Shown: positions 21,584 to 35,100, counted from the first letter of the stretch. The stretch: DNA of 64,000 nucleotides from Augochlora pura (GCF_028453695.1 NC_135772.1:4836001-4900000); one strand, 5' to 3'. Translations and numbers: made by a program. Notes: generated by a model not told the origin, from the sequence alone.

Positions 21584-22869
21584 CTGGTTCACCGATGCAG
21601 CAAGATGCTTTAAACTATCCGCGTAATTTTTTAACACCGTGTCCGTGGTCATACAGCTCACACGAAATTCATAAAACATATCCAGTTTATACACGCATCT
21701 CTGGCAGATATTTTTTGGTAGTCCATCCTCTTTAGTTATCTGCAACACAATAACTATTTCAGTGCGCTGCTCGCAAAAAAGAAAGAAATCGGAATATAAT
21801 TTCGTTCCGATTTATCGTACATACATATTAGTGATTTATTTTTAATCGATTATCTTAATTATTTCGATTTACATTTTATTTTCGGCAACGCGTTACTCAT
21901 CGTTTACGATGTAAAAATACTTTAACATAATTACGTTAATAAATAGTTTGCGCCGAAATTATTCATATCGTCTTTTGTGAAAGATCCTATGAGAAACGTT
22001 AAACAACCAATATATTTCTATAGATTCATTACGATAAATTAGAAAAATGACTATAATATAATTTTTCTAATTCTAGATCGATTTAATGTAACATTTTCAA
22101 ATCTGTATTAAATCAAAATAGTATATATTTCAAAAATTAAATCTCATTTTCCTGAATACGATACTGCTTAGTTTTCCGTACTTAATTTAACTCATAGAAT
22201 GAAATCTACATTCTTACGTAGTCTATAGATGCAACAGACTTTGCTCAATAAAAAAAATACATTGTACTTTGAGTATCTATATACCTACAACTTGTTAAAC
22301 ATTAATTTCCTGCAAAGCAAAACTTTGCTTTTATTTGACCAAAATCTTAAACCCTGTACCAGTATAAAATATACATAGTTCAACAAATTAAAAGGTCAAA
22401 GTAATATTAATGACCAGAACTTGAAATTCCAATGCCTTTCGAATAAACTTTACAACAAGTTTATACTTCGCTCAGAGTTTTGCCCTGTTCCTTTAAAGCT
22501 TTAATACACCATAAAGCGAAACTTCTGACTAATCCTGAAACAGCTGCATTTGTTACAATGAGACCTGTGTGTTTAGATTTCTGTAATTAGTAATATTTAA
22601 GAAACCATTCATGCTGTGAAAAATTTATTTTTGCATTGATTACGTAAATATATAATGCCGTTAATAAGAATTCAAATAGTATGGAAAATATTGTAAAGTG
22701 GGCCACAATGAAAGCATCTTTAACTCACCACAGTGGGTATACAGGAACGTATTTTGAATAGTAACTGCCGCTGCTCGCCTTCCTTATCAAAGATTTGTAG
22801 TTGGTGACTGCTTTTCAGTGAACAAAGCCTGCACAACTCAGCGAAATTGAAATCTTCGTTCATAGCCAT
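21584..22869 (-). CDS. ZAD (zinc-finger-associated) domain exons, 5' part of a ZAD zinc-finger gene
   Basis: Two exons: 22869-22729 (47 codons) and 21739-21584 (52 codons), both phase 0, with consensus donors and a CAG acceptor. Exon 1 encodes MAMNEDFNFAELCRLCSLKS followed by SHQLQIFDKEGEQRQLL; exon 2 encodes ITKEDGLPKNICQRCVYKLD then MFYEFRVSCMTTDTVLKNYA. The two Cys-x2-Cys pairs (LCRLC and ICQRC) about 45 residues apart, with the LPKxICxxCxxxL signature, define the ZAD, an arthropod zinc-binding dimerisation domain almost always joined to C2H2 fingers. The final donor is phase 0 and no fingers follow before 15.6 kb, so these are probably the first exons of the C2H2 gene at 14254-15638. Incomplete as listed. 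Confidence 0.85.
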
Positions 22870-24114
22870 TATTTCAAATCGCGGTTAAACACAAGCGTTC
22901 AATGATTGGATAGGTTATGTCGACCGTACTTCTTCCAGTAATGCTTCTTATGTATTATAGATCACCGTCTTCGTAACACAAACTTACTATCGGTTGGTTT
23001 TTGTTGGCAAATAAAAATTGATTCGATACCGACCAATTTCAACAAATACGAACCCTTAACAAAACTAAACTAACAATCATTTAATCAAGACATTTGTGCC
23101 TTCCCTGTCGCTACTGTTGTCCAGCATGAACGATGCCTGGCTCCACATTGCGCGACGCGGAACCACCTACAAGGGGGCGCATGAATTAACAATGGCGCGC
23201 GTCTGTCGGTAAAATAGTTAAAAACAATAACAAACATTCGCGTTTCAATTAAATTAAATTAATTAATACGATTCAACTCAGAAATCAGTCTGAAACATTC
23301 GAATTTTTATATTCAGATGTATATATTTTTCATCGATAAATTGCCAAAGATTAAATTGCTGTAACTTTGTTAAAAACAATCGTAAATAGATGAATTTTTT
23401 CTCATTTTAAAGGGCAAAGTCTCTACTATTTAATACGTGTCTCAATTTTATTCTGAAATGATTTTTATTGTTCTGCGAGATCGAAATGTGACGGCACTTT
23501 TATTTCATAAACACTCTCCAGTTTCAAACGCCTGTGCAATGTTCAATAAATTTTTTTATTAAACATAACTATAATGACATTAAAGTGGAAAGTCTCCCCT
23601 TTACAACGACTACCTAAAAATTGATATACGATTTTTTCTTACTGAGTTATCGCACTTTGAATAAGGACCATGTTGGATAAATACCATAATTTAAAGAATT
23701 AATTTTAGAATTAATTTTGCATTGGCTTTTTATTATTATCTACTGGTAAAACAGCTAGAAAAAATTATTTCTGCTTCTTTTAATGATTTATCAAAGATAA
23801 ATGTACAGTATTGACCGAAAAGAACGAATTCATAACAGCAGCAATCCCTATTTTTACGATATCAGATTTAATTGAGCGATATAACAACGTTATAAAGAAT
23901 TAATATGATCGTGTATGCTTGTACGTAAATCTACAGGATTGCATGAAAATATTATAAGTATCGTTACCTGCACGATTGTAAAAACATCCTGACTGCAGTG
24001 CAAGCGCAGTATGCGCATACGTTTCTCTATTGCAATTACTCGAACGAATAAAAAAATTACTGTCTATAATAAAGTAAAATATACAAAATCTAATAACTAA
24101 TAAATAACTAATTA
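22870..24114. other. Intergenic between divergent ZAD (-) and CD36-family (+) genes
   Basis: A CpG-rich pocket near 23100-23220 (GCGCGACGCGG, GGCGCGCGTC) is the best candidate promoter for the ZAD gene. The remainder is AT-rich with no supported exon. Confidence 0.5.
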
Positions 24115-26531
24115 ATGACAAAACTATTACTAATTCTCTCACGATATCAACGAACAATGATTCTCGCCAGTGTATTTGGAGTCGTATTAATTCTATGTGG
24201 TCTAGCTCTTTCTATAGGACAATTCTTTACGTCTTATCTATTGATCAGAATGCAAACAGTAAGTACAATATTATTTCATACCTAATTGCTTCATAAGCGT
24301 AACACGATACACATTATAAAACAATCGTTTTTAGCATTTGCCACTTATAGAAGGTTCGACCGGTTATAAGGCTTATATCACACCTGTCCCGCTATCTTTC
24401 TCGTGCTATTTGTTTAACGTTACAAATCCCGATGAAGTAATGCGCGGAGATAACCCGAAGCTGGTTGAGCATGGCCCCTACGTATACAAGTAAGAACGAA
24501 CAACTTTCTCTAAGTAAAATTTATATTAAATTTATATTAAATTGATATCTTCTTCGTGAAAAGCGAGAACTACCAAAGATACATGCAAGACATCGACGAT
24601 GAATTGGACGAGATGACATATGTTACAAAAACGATTTATACTTTCAACAAACATAAAAGCGTGAACGTGAGTAGTCGTGATAAAGTCACCATACTAAATC
24701 CTGCGTACGTGGGCTCCATTAACATGGTGAGCGAAACGGGAAACGTCATAATTAACTACCCATTCTTATGCAATATTAATTTAATAAGAAAAACTCTAAT
24801 AAAGTCATCTTTAACGTCTTTGAACAGCTATCGGAACTCCCTATGAATTTTATGGAACAATACGGCAATCATGTGTCGAAACTATTTGCCAATCACAGTA
24901 GTATATTTATAAATGCTCGTGCTACCGACATACTCTTCAACGGAGTAAAAGTTACCTGCAACAGAGTCAAGTATCCGGAATTAAACCTTATATGCAAGAC
25001 GATGGAAACTAAACTGCCACCGGCCCTAAGAGAAACCGATAAAGAGGGTGTCTATCTGTTCAGTATGTTCCAAAAGGTAAGTCGTCAGCTGTAAAAAGAA
25101 TTGGGAAAGAAGGAGGAAGAATTGTTTAACGAATTAATTAACTAATAATTATTAGGTAAACAATACCATCCGTGGACCATTCTCCGTTAACAGGGGTACG
25201 AAAAATCTAAGTCTACTTGGCGACATAACTTCCTACATGGGAGAAAGGGTGCTGGAACAGTGGTCAGAGCCATGCAACAAAGTTGTTGGGACAGACACCA
25301 TCACGTGGGCACCATTGTCCGAACGATTACCTTACGTTTCAACCTTTTCTCCAGACCTATGCAGGTGAGAATAACTCTTTTTTAACGCTGCAACGAAACC
25401 TTTCAACACTGTATCAATTATTCTAATTATAAGACTATTATGAAATAATAAATAAATATAAATTTTATTTAAGAATCATATTATTTAAACGATAGGTCCT
25501 TGGAAGTTGATTACGACAGGGATATTACCCTACACGGTCTAACAGGATGGAAATATACCGTACAGGAACGCGCATGGGATCTAAATAATTCACAGTGTTA
25601 CTGTCCAGTAAAAGATAAGAAAGTCGTATGCCTAGAACAGGGCTTGTTCGATGCGTCCGAATGCCAGGTGATCTTATCTTTTATTATACTATAATATTAC
25701 TTAAACTATGCAATACTGTTGTACACGTTTATACATCCTCCTCGAAAAATTCCTGCGTCTTATATATTCCAGAAAGCACCTATAATATTTTCGGAACCGC
25801 ATTTTCTACACGGTGACCCGAATCTTCTTAAATATGCTCACGGTTTGAAACCCGATGAAAAGCTACATTCGACGTACATTGTCATCGAACCGTACACTGG
25901 ATTTCCGCTCCAGGGGGACAAGAAATCACAGTTGAACGTAAAGCTGGCCAGACAACCGGTCGATCTTCTCGCAAACGTCAGCGAAGGCATCTTTCCTCTA
26001 CTATGGTGCTCGAGCGTAAGACTTTTCAAACATTATACGTCATTTAAAACTGCAAAATATTTTATTTCTCTTATCTTTTTTTTCTCGAGCAATCCGATCT
26101 CGTTTTCTGCTATTTTTTTATCGTATACTATACATATAATATCTGTACATGCCTGGAAGCACAGTATTTCGTCGGATTACGATATAAATTACAACATAAA
26201 TTAATCTAGCACTTAAAGCGGTATAAACATACTAAATACTTTACAGGGAACTACGTCGACGCTCGACATAGCATCGTTCGTGTATCAAATAATGCGGCTG
26301 ATAAATCTCGTCGACTTTCTACAGCTACTTCCCCTGATAGTCGGTGTCTACATGGTGCTCATCGGTCTACTTTCGTATAATGGGAGGCAGTACAGAGTAG
26401 AATCGACGCAGACTATGGTTGACTCGATATTGATATCGTCGAACTTGGAATCGTACAATCGATCTCGTAGGCCTCAGCGACGACCCGTACACGTGTTTGA
26501 GAGATTTCAACGCGTGTACCCTTCTACGTAA
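24115..26531 (+). CDS. CD36-family scavenger receptor (class B / SNMP-like)
   Basis: Eight coding exons: 24115-24258, 24335-24489, 24564-24726, 24828-25076, 25156-25364, 25496-25667, 25773-26015, 26247-26531; phases all agree, about 539 aa. The ATG at 24115 is the first in frame after a stop and gives a short cytosolic tail (MTKLLLILSRYQRT) before the first membrane helix (about residues 15-37); 24157 is an internal Met. The ectodomain shows CD36 hallmarks: CYLFNVTNPDEV, LVEHGPYVY, LNPAYVGSIN, VNRGT and six cysteines near 276, 306, 341, 343, 352 and 363, the conserved disulfide set. A second helix lies at about 470-489, then a basic tail. Members bind lipoproteins, fatty acids or lipophilic pheromones, or load carotenoids. 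I cannot assign SNMP or a named Drosophila orthologue. Confidence 0.93.
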
Positions 26532-27023
26532 AATGGAAGACGCGAGAGCACAGTAATCGCATTTCAAAGAGACCCGTTTGTCGCACCTATGCTTGACGAT
26601 ATATACTCTTTTTCAATTTCTTTCACTTAACTACGCACAGGTATATTTACAATTATGCAACAGTATGTCGATCGAGTCACATATGATTTCATCTTGTGAA
26701 AATTAGATAACAATACGTATGTCACTATCGCTCTTGACAATCGATACTTTTTATTAGAAACTTTGATGGATCCACCATCATGGTCCCGCAAAAGATTAAA
26801 AAGCTCACGTTAAAAGTGTGAACGACTTGTCTTTCAAAACGATCATGATTTCATTTTCTGCAGAACAATGAAAATTCAGAAATGTTGATGAATACTGTAA
26901 CAGAACAGGTTTTATCCCGCGGCAGGCACCATATGCATTCACACCATTCGATTATCGTTAACTTAAAGACTAAACCCTGTGTTTTCGAGGGCTGGCACAG
27001 TGTTGATCGCGCTATGTCTTTTT

Positions 27024-27029
27024 AATAAA
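27024..27029 (+). terminator. Candidate poly(A) signal AATAAA for the CD36-family gene
   Basis: AATAAA about 490 nt after the stop codon, in an AT-rich context. Confidence 0.35.
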
Positions 27030-27098
27030 GTATATCTATTCTATAAAAGCGTAGAGATAAGTCGTCCTTATTCATTTCTATTTCAACATTGTCTCCAT

Positions 27099-27104
27099 TT
27101 TATT
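27099..27104 (-). terminator. Candidate poly(A) signal AATAAA for the amino-acid transporter gene
   Basis: Minus-strand AATAAA about 665 nt beyond the transporter stop codon. Its position is plausible for a tail-to-tail pair. Confidence 0.3.
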
Positions 27105-27767
27105 AATTATATGCAAGGCGACCTGTCGAGACAAACCATTTCTCTTGTTTATTCCATTCATTTAAGTATTCCAAGAATTTCAAATCATTTCTGAGATTAA
27201 AGCCACACGTGTCTCAAGTTCATTCACTCGACAAGCTACCTTGCGCACAATATTGTTCTTTAACGATATCCTGAATATTTACAATAAATATTTATCCTAC
27301 TTGCCAGAGTTCTAAACAGATGTCACTTTGTCTCACAGACATTTCCACGGAGCTGATACGAGAAGAATACTGAGAGATGCGAGAGGTAACGACACGCTAA
27401 CTAATTTAATAACGATCGAACTATCGGAACGTTACGGGTGCTAAATAGAAGGAAAAACGCTTAAACAAACAGTCGAAATAAATATCAGAATGTACATGAG
27501 AAACTTCCAAATTGAATGTTCCGCGCCGCGACAGACAGTATGCCGCGTCCATGGTCGTTCTGGTACAGAAATGAATTTAACATTTCAGGTATTTGAATTT
27601 TATATGTTAAGCGACACGCACTGTGCACGGCGGCCGTGACCGTCGACGTCACGTTTCCAGCACGAACTGTTACGAAATCGTTTACCGAATTCTGGTCTCG
27701 GCGAGACCGTGGCGCGTTCGAACGCGAGTCTTTTTCATGGCCGAACAAATGAGTCCCCCCTGGAATC

Positions 27768-30700
27768 TCATTCCTGATAAATTTTTATTATCTCCACTAT
27801 GGAGATCCACGAACCGAATATTAAAGCGAGCAACGAAAACACTAGAAGCGCCGTGTTTTTCCAGAGCCTCCATTTGTACGCGCCCAGGTGACCCTCCCAG
27901 CAAGAGATCGTTTCCACAACTGCTGGAATGCTGATACCGAGCACCGAGAAAAATATGGCACCCACCAAAGAAATAAACGGCTCTAGCTTAGGAACCAGCA
28001 ATGCTACCACAACTGTAACAAGAACGAAACATTTTTATTTCAATTTTCACAGTAATGTTTATTCTCAATCGGGAAATGAATTGCTGAGATCATTCGGAGT
28101 AGCTTTTTCCTCATTTTCTGATTGAGAATGACTAGTGGGACACTCTGTATTCGCTTTACGTGGTTGGACTCGACTGTGTACATCATCGTTACGTTGACGG
28201 CGATAGTACCAGCAACATGTGTGTCACGATGATTTTATGTCTATCGTAAATAAAAGTTGGACGGCCGACGCATTCAGGTGTCATATCACCGGCTTAATAA
28301 ATACGAAGCCGTAGATTGTCAATGAGCTAGCCAAGTACGATATGTCGGTACGAGTCACTGAACGGTGAATCATGCGACTAGAGAACTAACAGGTAGTTTC
28401 CTGACACACTCCACCGTGATTGCTATTCCGCCGTGCGCCGCTACCATTCCATTGCCGTTCGCGTTTCTCTCTGTCTCTCTTAGAAAAGTAACATGCGTGA
28501 CTGGGACAGGCCGATCCCGAACCGGTCCACAGCAAGAAGAATAATTGTGTCTTGTTATCGCAGAAATGTTGTAATATCCATTTTCACTCGTTACCCGCTG
28601 ACAGAGACAATCTGTTCCGTGGAACGAGTGATTCGACTTGAAAAATTGAGGACGCGGCTTCCGATGAATTGTTTTCCAAGCAATTACCGTTTCGCGCGTA
28701 TTTTATTAATTATTTTATTCGCAGAAATTCTACGTTCCGATTAGATTCCATTTTACGATTTGGCGATTACTTGAAATCGATTTTTCAAATATTTTTCAAA
28801 CCCGCCCCCTAAAGTTTTACCTTTCTATTTCGAAATGCTAATGCGATCGTCACGGAGCGTTGAAAGCGGGAACCGTTTGCATAAATTAGGAGACCTAACA
28901 GAGCGTTTTACGACCGTATAACGCATGAACGTAATTGAATAACAATTTATGTTAATATATTTATCTTTGCACTAATCTAATAAGCGAGAAGAAATGATGT
29001 ACTTGCCTGTGAAAACGACCATGACTATCCTCAGCAGCGTTTCACACAATCCTTGGTATCTGTGACTGCATTTCTCCTGTATCGAGGCCCACATGATCTG
29101 CATTGGAACGAAATACTGGAGACCGTAGGTGAATAGAACGGCTATGGCGATGAGTATTTTCACGGCTTGCCCTAAACTGTAAGATTATTTTGTTTGTAAT
29201 ATAATACAGATCTCGTAAATAATAGTAAAAGGTTTTATATTATGTATGTGTTGAGCTTACATTTCATTTGTCGGCAGACTCAGCGTGATGCTGGCCATTA
29301 CGTTTTCACCGTACGATAAATAACCGAATATACCCAATACAGCATAGAGGGACACCACTATCGTCATCGTTATATTAAGAACACTCGGGCATCCTAGGAA
29401 GTGTTCGGGATTCCGCATACTATTCTCTACAGGCATCACCTACGCAAAGATTATTTCATTATTAGCAAGTAGATCATTTACTACTTGAGGCTATAATTAT
29501 GCATACCAGTGCATATACTATAATTAAAATGGTACTTACAACGCCGATACCTTCGATCGCGAAAATCACTGTAGCGAAAAACGTGGGCAATTGCGAGACC
29601 GACGAGAACAATTTAACGTTCGTCGGTGGCATGTGAATGTCCCGGAAAATATAATACAGGGTTATGGCAAAGCCGGCCATCATGCAGGCATTGGCGACCA
29701 TGGAAATCGGTACCATGTACTTCAGATTTCGTATCTGACCCAAGAGCAGCACCGCTGGCAGCAACGCGAGAATATAATAGCGCGACGATATTTCCGCGTC
29801 GCTGTAAAACTTCGCCACCTGAAATCAAACGAGTTAAGCTTTATTAAACAAATTCCATCTTTCGACAATTACTGAAGACGATTGTAATACAGGGTGTCCC
29901 AGGGATTTTCCCATAAACGCGGATATTTACATGTAATTACGAATGCGCGTTCGACTTGATCACCTTGATTATTTTCAGTCCTATTAAATCAATTACGATT
30001 CGTCTTCTTTCATCGGCAAAGACGCAGTCTCCCGCGTACGGTTCATAATTTTCTGGTCTCGCGCTACAACGTTCGAAAGCGTTCCTTTTTTTGGTCGATC
30101 ACTTATCAAGCGAGACAGTAAATATAGAACGCTACCAAGGAGCGTACGCAATCTCCGATTGATCGATAAAATATCACTTTGCTCATCGTACGCGAATTTC
30201 CTTTCTTAATTAAATCACGGACGTTCATTATCGCAAGATAAAAAACTCTTTTCGCGGATCGCTCGTATCCGGTTGTAAAAATCAAGTCGATTACGCGTTT
30301 CTCTGTCGTCATACGTGCAACGAGAATTGCAGATGGGCATTATAAACATTGCTTCGACGAATTCCCGCGGTTCTGTGGTAAACGGGATCGTTAATTTTTA
30401 CCGCGAGATGAATTCGAGATTGCGGGTAAGAAAATTGTTTTCCGCGAAGTTATTATCATTGAGACGATCGAGACTGCTTAAGTACGGTGAAATTTTAGAA
30501 TGCTAGATCAAGTGACTCATTTCGGTGAAGTCGAAGGTTGCGAGCAAGGCGAGCGCGTCACAGTGAAGAAAAAAGAACAAAGACGATCGACCAAGGCGAT
30601 CTTACCTGCTCAATCGAGGTCGCGACGAATACCACGTAAACGCACGAGCCACCCACGTAAGTGCAACACAATGCAGTTTTTACGAAGATTCGACTGATGT

Positions 30701-32190
30701 TCGCGAAGGGTCTGACTGGTTTCGGTCCGTAAAGGAATGCTGCCTCAGCTGTCTCGGCGTACGTCATCTGCGGTGTTTTCGTCCTCTTGCAGAGCACGTG
30801 GGACGAGCGGACCAGAATGTGGACACAATGGGCGCATATGAACCCAATTACTATCGTGCCTATGCTGCCGATTAAGAGGCCGCCGTTTCGTATAGCGTTC
30901 GGCATCGCGAGGATCCCGGTACCGAGGGATGATTTCAGCATGTGAGCCAGCGCCCCGACATCGCTGCAACGTAAACGCATCATTATTTTCCCCTTCATTA
31001 CTCCTCGGATTAATCTACCATTTTATTTTATTTTAAAACACGAGGAATATTGCCAAAGAGAAATAAAAAAGAAATAAACGAGATCAGTTCACCGGAAATT
31101 GGTTGAGCAACTGATATTATATAAAGATTAAAAAATTCACAGTGAATTATATAAAACGTTAACGATTCTCCTTGATTACTTAATTATTGACTTTTGAAAT
31201 TGTAAGCAATACTCGTAAGCCAATTTATTTGTCTTATGGGAAGTTTGCCATGGAGAAGAAGTGATAACTCACGAGTTGGCGTCTTTCTTGTCACGATGCT
31301 CGAAAGGATTGTACAATTCATCCTTCTCGTTGAATTCGCCGATCACCACGGGTGCTATCTTGGTGCTGAAACAAACGAACCGATGTATGTGCATTTGCGC
31401 ATCGAATTTCTTACAACATATTTACATATGCAAATGTATGCGCGCACCGAAAGCATTACTGTTATCAGGGAATTGTTAACGAACTCGCCGGTAAACAAAT
31501 CAAGCGATCATTATCCCGATGCAACGTCTATTGGAATCAAAATACAGCGGAGATATTAAAATGTGATGAAAACGTGTTGAAAATTGTGAGAGTTCTCCAC
31601 GTTATTGCTAATTAATTCCCGATTCGTCAGTATCAGGCCGTTTATCAAAGTTGAATTGACAGATTCTCGAAAGAGAAAATGATAGAACAGAAACGATCGG
31701 ATGCGAGATAATGGCGCGTTGGCGTCTAAATTTTTCGACTGCACTTTATCGGACGCCATCAATCAACCAATGATAGCGCGTAACACAAAAGATTTCCGAA
31801 ATGTTTCAGAAATCACTTACGACGGAATTTTTTTCCGGCGTCATCGGGGCTATCGATACGGCTATCGACGATGTACTCGTTTAAGTGAAACATTATGCAT
31901 CACGTGTATAGGTGCGCGGATTTTTGGGTGCGCTTATGCGTGCGCACGATTACTCGTGCGGGATCAAACGCGATGTAAATCGCTCTACGGTCGTTTAAAT
32001 AGTCATTGCGCACGAATTGAAAGTTCCAAAAAGAAGCGACCTTGGAAAGCAAATTAATCCTTTGATACCATTAACAACTAGCCACCATTACATTATGTAA
32101 TGGTGAGTCAGTGGTGACGGGATAATACCTGCTGTTGAATTCCTGCATAGGATTGTCCATAGCTGCCTGTGCCTTTTTTCCTTTCCCCAT
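27768..32190 (-). CDS. Proton-coupled amino-acid transporter (SLC36/PAT-like)
   Basis: Seven coding exons: 32190-32129, 31365-31273, 30963-30606, 29818-29540, 29439-29261, 29176-29007, 28012-27768; phases all agree, 461 aa. The soluble N-terminus (MGKGKKAQAAMDNP...EFNSSTKIAPVV...DELYNPFEHRDKKDANS) leads into about eleven helices. Family signatures: DVGALAHMLKSSLGTGILAM in helix 1, QIRNLKYMVPISMVAN, FAIEGIGVV...PVENSMRNPEHFLG, GIFGYLSYGENV, SLPTNEILGQAVK, FTYGLQYFVPM, and LVPKLEPFISLVGA near the end. The family carries small neutral amino acids with protons across plasma or lysosomal membranes; several insect members act in nutrient/TOR signalling. The last intron uses a GC donor (see findings). 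An AG directly before the leader (CCAG then ATTCATC ATG) suggests upstream non-coding exons. Confidence 0.93.
28062..28151. repeat. Hairpin plus CACTCTGTA repeat end, fragment of a dispersed element
   Basis: Arms at about 28061-28079 (ATTCTCAATCGGGAAATGA) and 28111-28129 are inverted with 17 of 19 matches, followed by GTGGGACACTCTGTATT. Read on the minus strand this is ACAGAGTGTCCCAC, close to the ACAGGGTGTCCCAG end at 29892. It lies inside the last intron of the transporter gene. Confidence 0.55.
29890..29930. repeat. Solo repeat end TACAGGGTGTCCC
   Basis: ATACAGGGTGTCCCAGGGAT resembles the ends of the elements at 21094 and 28062. No partner end found nearby, so this is probably a truncated copy in a transporter intron. 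Confidence 0.4.
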
Positions 32191-35100
32191 GATGAATCTG
32201 GAAACGAAACGTATGCGTAAGTTTTGCGCTAAATGCCAGTGGTCCCATGATAACTTAAATTGTTTCTACTTTAAAAAATTCTAAGTATTTAATCTATAAA
32301 TTTGTATCGATCAATCAAAAATTGCTTAATTCTCAACATTTTAACAGAGGATTTAATTCGAACTCGATCCCATCAATTTCTGCAATTTCTCAGAACAAGA
32401 TTAAAAATAATATTCTTACGGATCTACAAATTTTAATAATTGTTTAAACGAAGCTATAAAGGTTTAGATAATTTACTACAACCTTCGTTACTGTTTTAAA
32501 ACGTCCTTAATGGTTCACGCAATTTACCGAAAAAATCCCTCGTTGCCGATAGATAATTAACGATCAATTAATGTGTAGAACTGTTATCGCGGCAAATTTC
32601 TTATCCCTAATCAATCGGCTTGCGTCTACGAACAAATGAAATTCCAGATGAAATCGTTCGTCCGCTATATTAAAACGCCTCATGGATGTAGGTGAGCTGT
32701 CAAGCCAAGATTCTATCGGTCGGTTCTCTCACATGAGTATCCAATTTTGCGAATCACTGATAAAAGGAGATCCGATTACGGATAAACTATGTTTGGAAAC
32801 AAAGCCGAATTCGACGCACTTCCCGCTCAGCAGGTGCTCTTTAGAAGAGATACGTCAACGGTAATGCGAAATGTTACAACAACGATGACCAATTTATCGC
32901 CAAAAATTTTCCACGAATACGCGTATCAGCTTATCGACGAAATTATTATAAATCGTGGTCATTAACTGATACGTATCGCTGACTGATCGATCCGCTAACA
33001 AGGAGGGGCCTCCCTGAGTCTGACCCTGACTTTTCGACGAGATTTCGCACAGTGGTAAAACTGCATACAGTATTTAAATAATTAACCCTTTCACAGTGGA
33101 ATAAAATTATGAATTTCATCGATAAAGATTTTTATTCAAGTCTCGTGGCTCGTTTTTATGGTTTCTAATTATTGGCGACTATAAAAAGGAAACACGAGGC
33201 TCGAATAATCGCACCTCTTCCTTAATTGTCCACTATTTGTTCACAAACTGAGGGAGAATTTTCTGTGATTACGAAATAAAAGAAAATAATCGTCCTGATT
33301 AGTTCTATTATCTGCAGGATATTTACCTTGCTAAGAAAACCGTGAGTAACTTAGAATCGTCGGCCAGTATTAAACACTATTAACAGTAAGTTTATCATGC
33401 GTTCAGCAACCGTACACTTGCGGTCTTAATTATACTCTGCCTGACATAGTCGAACATGCACGACCATCGTTAGCACGTATAACTAATAAAAACCTGCGAC
33501 GCGCAAGTGCATATTCATGGTTCAACCTGTTACTCAATACCTGTTAGGAGTTCAACTCTTTCGCGCACTAAACATCGCAGGTACTAATTACTATAATACG
33601 CCATTTTACGCAAACAATAGAACGAACGACGCTTATAGTTTAACGCGTCCTTCGTTACTATTATAAAATTCGAACGTATATCGTTGCTTTTTACAAGAAT
33701 TAATTATCGTACGACAGATACATTTAAATTACGAGCAGGTGTCATTTATATGTATACGTAAACATTTTTCTGCTTACTTTCCGGAATAACAAAATATACA
33801 GATTCTTATCTAAAAAGTAAAATACGCTTGTAAAAAAATTATAGACAGGAAAGAAAGGTTTTAATTCGTCTTACAGTGTTATCTTTCGCTAAGATTGAGC
33901 CGCGAACAGTGTTAAACTAATCCGATGCAATTGCAACTGTTGAAACTGATTAATGGAAGCTATAAATCCATACCGGGGAATAAACGTTGCCCAAGATATG
34001 GCAGAAAGATATGGCAAACAGCCGCGAATGCTTCTCACTTTAGTCACACTACAAATTGGGTAATCGTCTCGCGGATCAGCTGGTGGAATTAATAAAATTA
34101 TAAACTGATAAATTTCATTCTTATGCACAAGCTTTGGCAGCTCATTATTTCCAAATGTTAAACTTGATTAATTCTCATCGATCCTCAGAGGACTAACCTT
34201 GTAATTATTAGTAATCTTGCAATATTTTTTTGGCGAAGGTAAACGTTTTAAGTATTATTGTCCGCGGACCCAATATTTTATTGCTTAAAACGTCGCTCTT
34301 AAAAGTTCTTAACTCTGTATGCATATACGTTTGTGCATATATCATTGTCAGACAATAAAGTTTGCGGTATACCATAAATCGTGCGGAGGGACTGAATTCG
34401 ACATTTATCATTGATAAATTTTTCGCGAACTGGTAAATGATCGATGAATCATGTACGAGACAAAATGTTCTGCCATTATCAACAGTTTTTGACGTGACGT
34501 GGTCGTAGAGATCGTTTTGCATAGCAATAATAAATATCGCCCGAGTAAAAGAGTTAAAAAATGAAAGCTGCTAATTAATTATTGTCTTTTCGAAGAGTAG
34601 CAAAATTTAAGGTATCATTGTACGATGAACTAGTCACTCTAACATTTAGAAATAACGCAGATTAGCTACTCGCCGAACTGACCTTAAGGGTAGCTCGAAG
34701 AAACGAGACGATAGAGAGGAGAAATGTCAACGATCGCGCTACGTCTAGCACGCTTAATCCTCATTGATCAATGAATATTGCGGAACGCAGTTAATATTGA
34801 AACGTTCCGCGGCGTTCAGCAACTTCCTAGCCGCGCGCGGATTCCGCGCGTGTTTCCACGGCGATAGGGGTTCGTTTTCGTTCAACGAACGAGATCTGGT
34901 CGGATGCGTTGAGCAATAATGCGCCGCGAGAATCGGCGGAATGCGCTTTACACAGAATTACGGTGTGTTGCGGTAGGGACACATATCCTTGAATGCTTCC
35001 ACGGGAACGTGCGCGCAGCACAATGCATGCAGGACTTTCTAATGTCAGGAAGGAGAAAGGACTCGCGATTGGTGGCCAATAAATATTCCCGTGTGAGCCG

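Larger units (their letters stand above)
26532..27767. other. Convergent 3' UTR region of the CD36-family and transporter genes
   Basis: No coding exon seen. The two genes converge here. Candidate polyadenylation signals face each other at 27024-27029 (+) and 27099-27104 (-), so the transcripts may overlap slightly. Confidence 0.5.

Noticed and set aside
24157..24159. ATG at 24157 as the start of the CD36-family gene
   Set aside because: An in-frame ATG 42 nt upstream (24115), preceded by an in-frame stop, supplies the short cytosolic tail usual before the first membrane helix.
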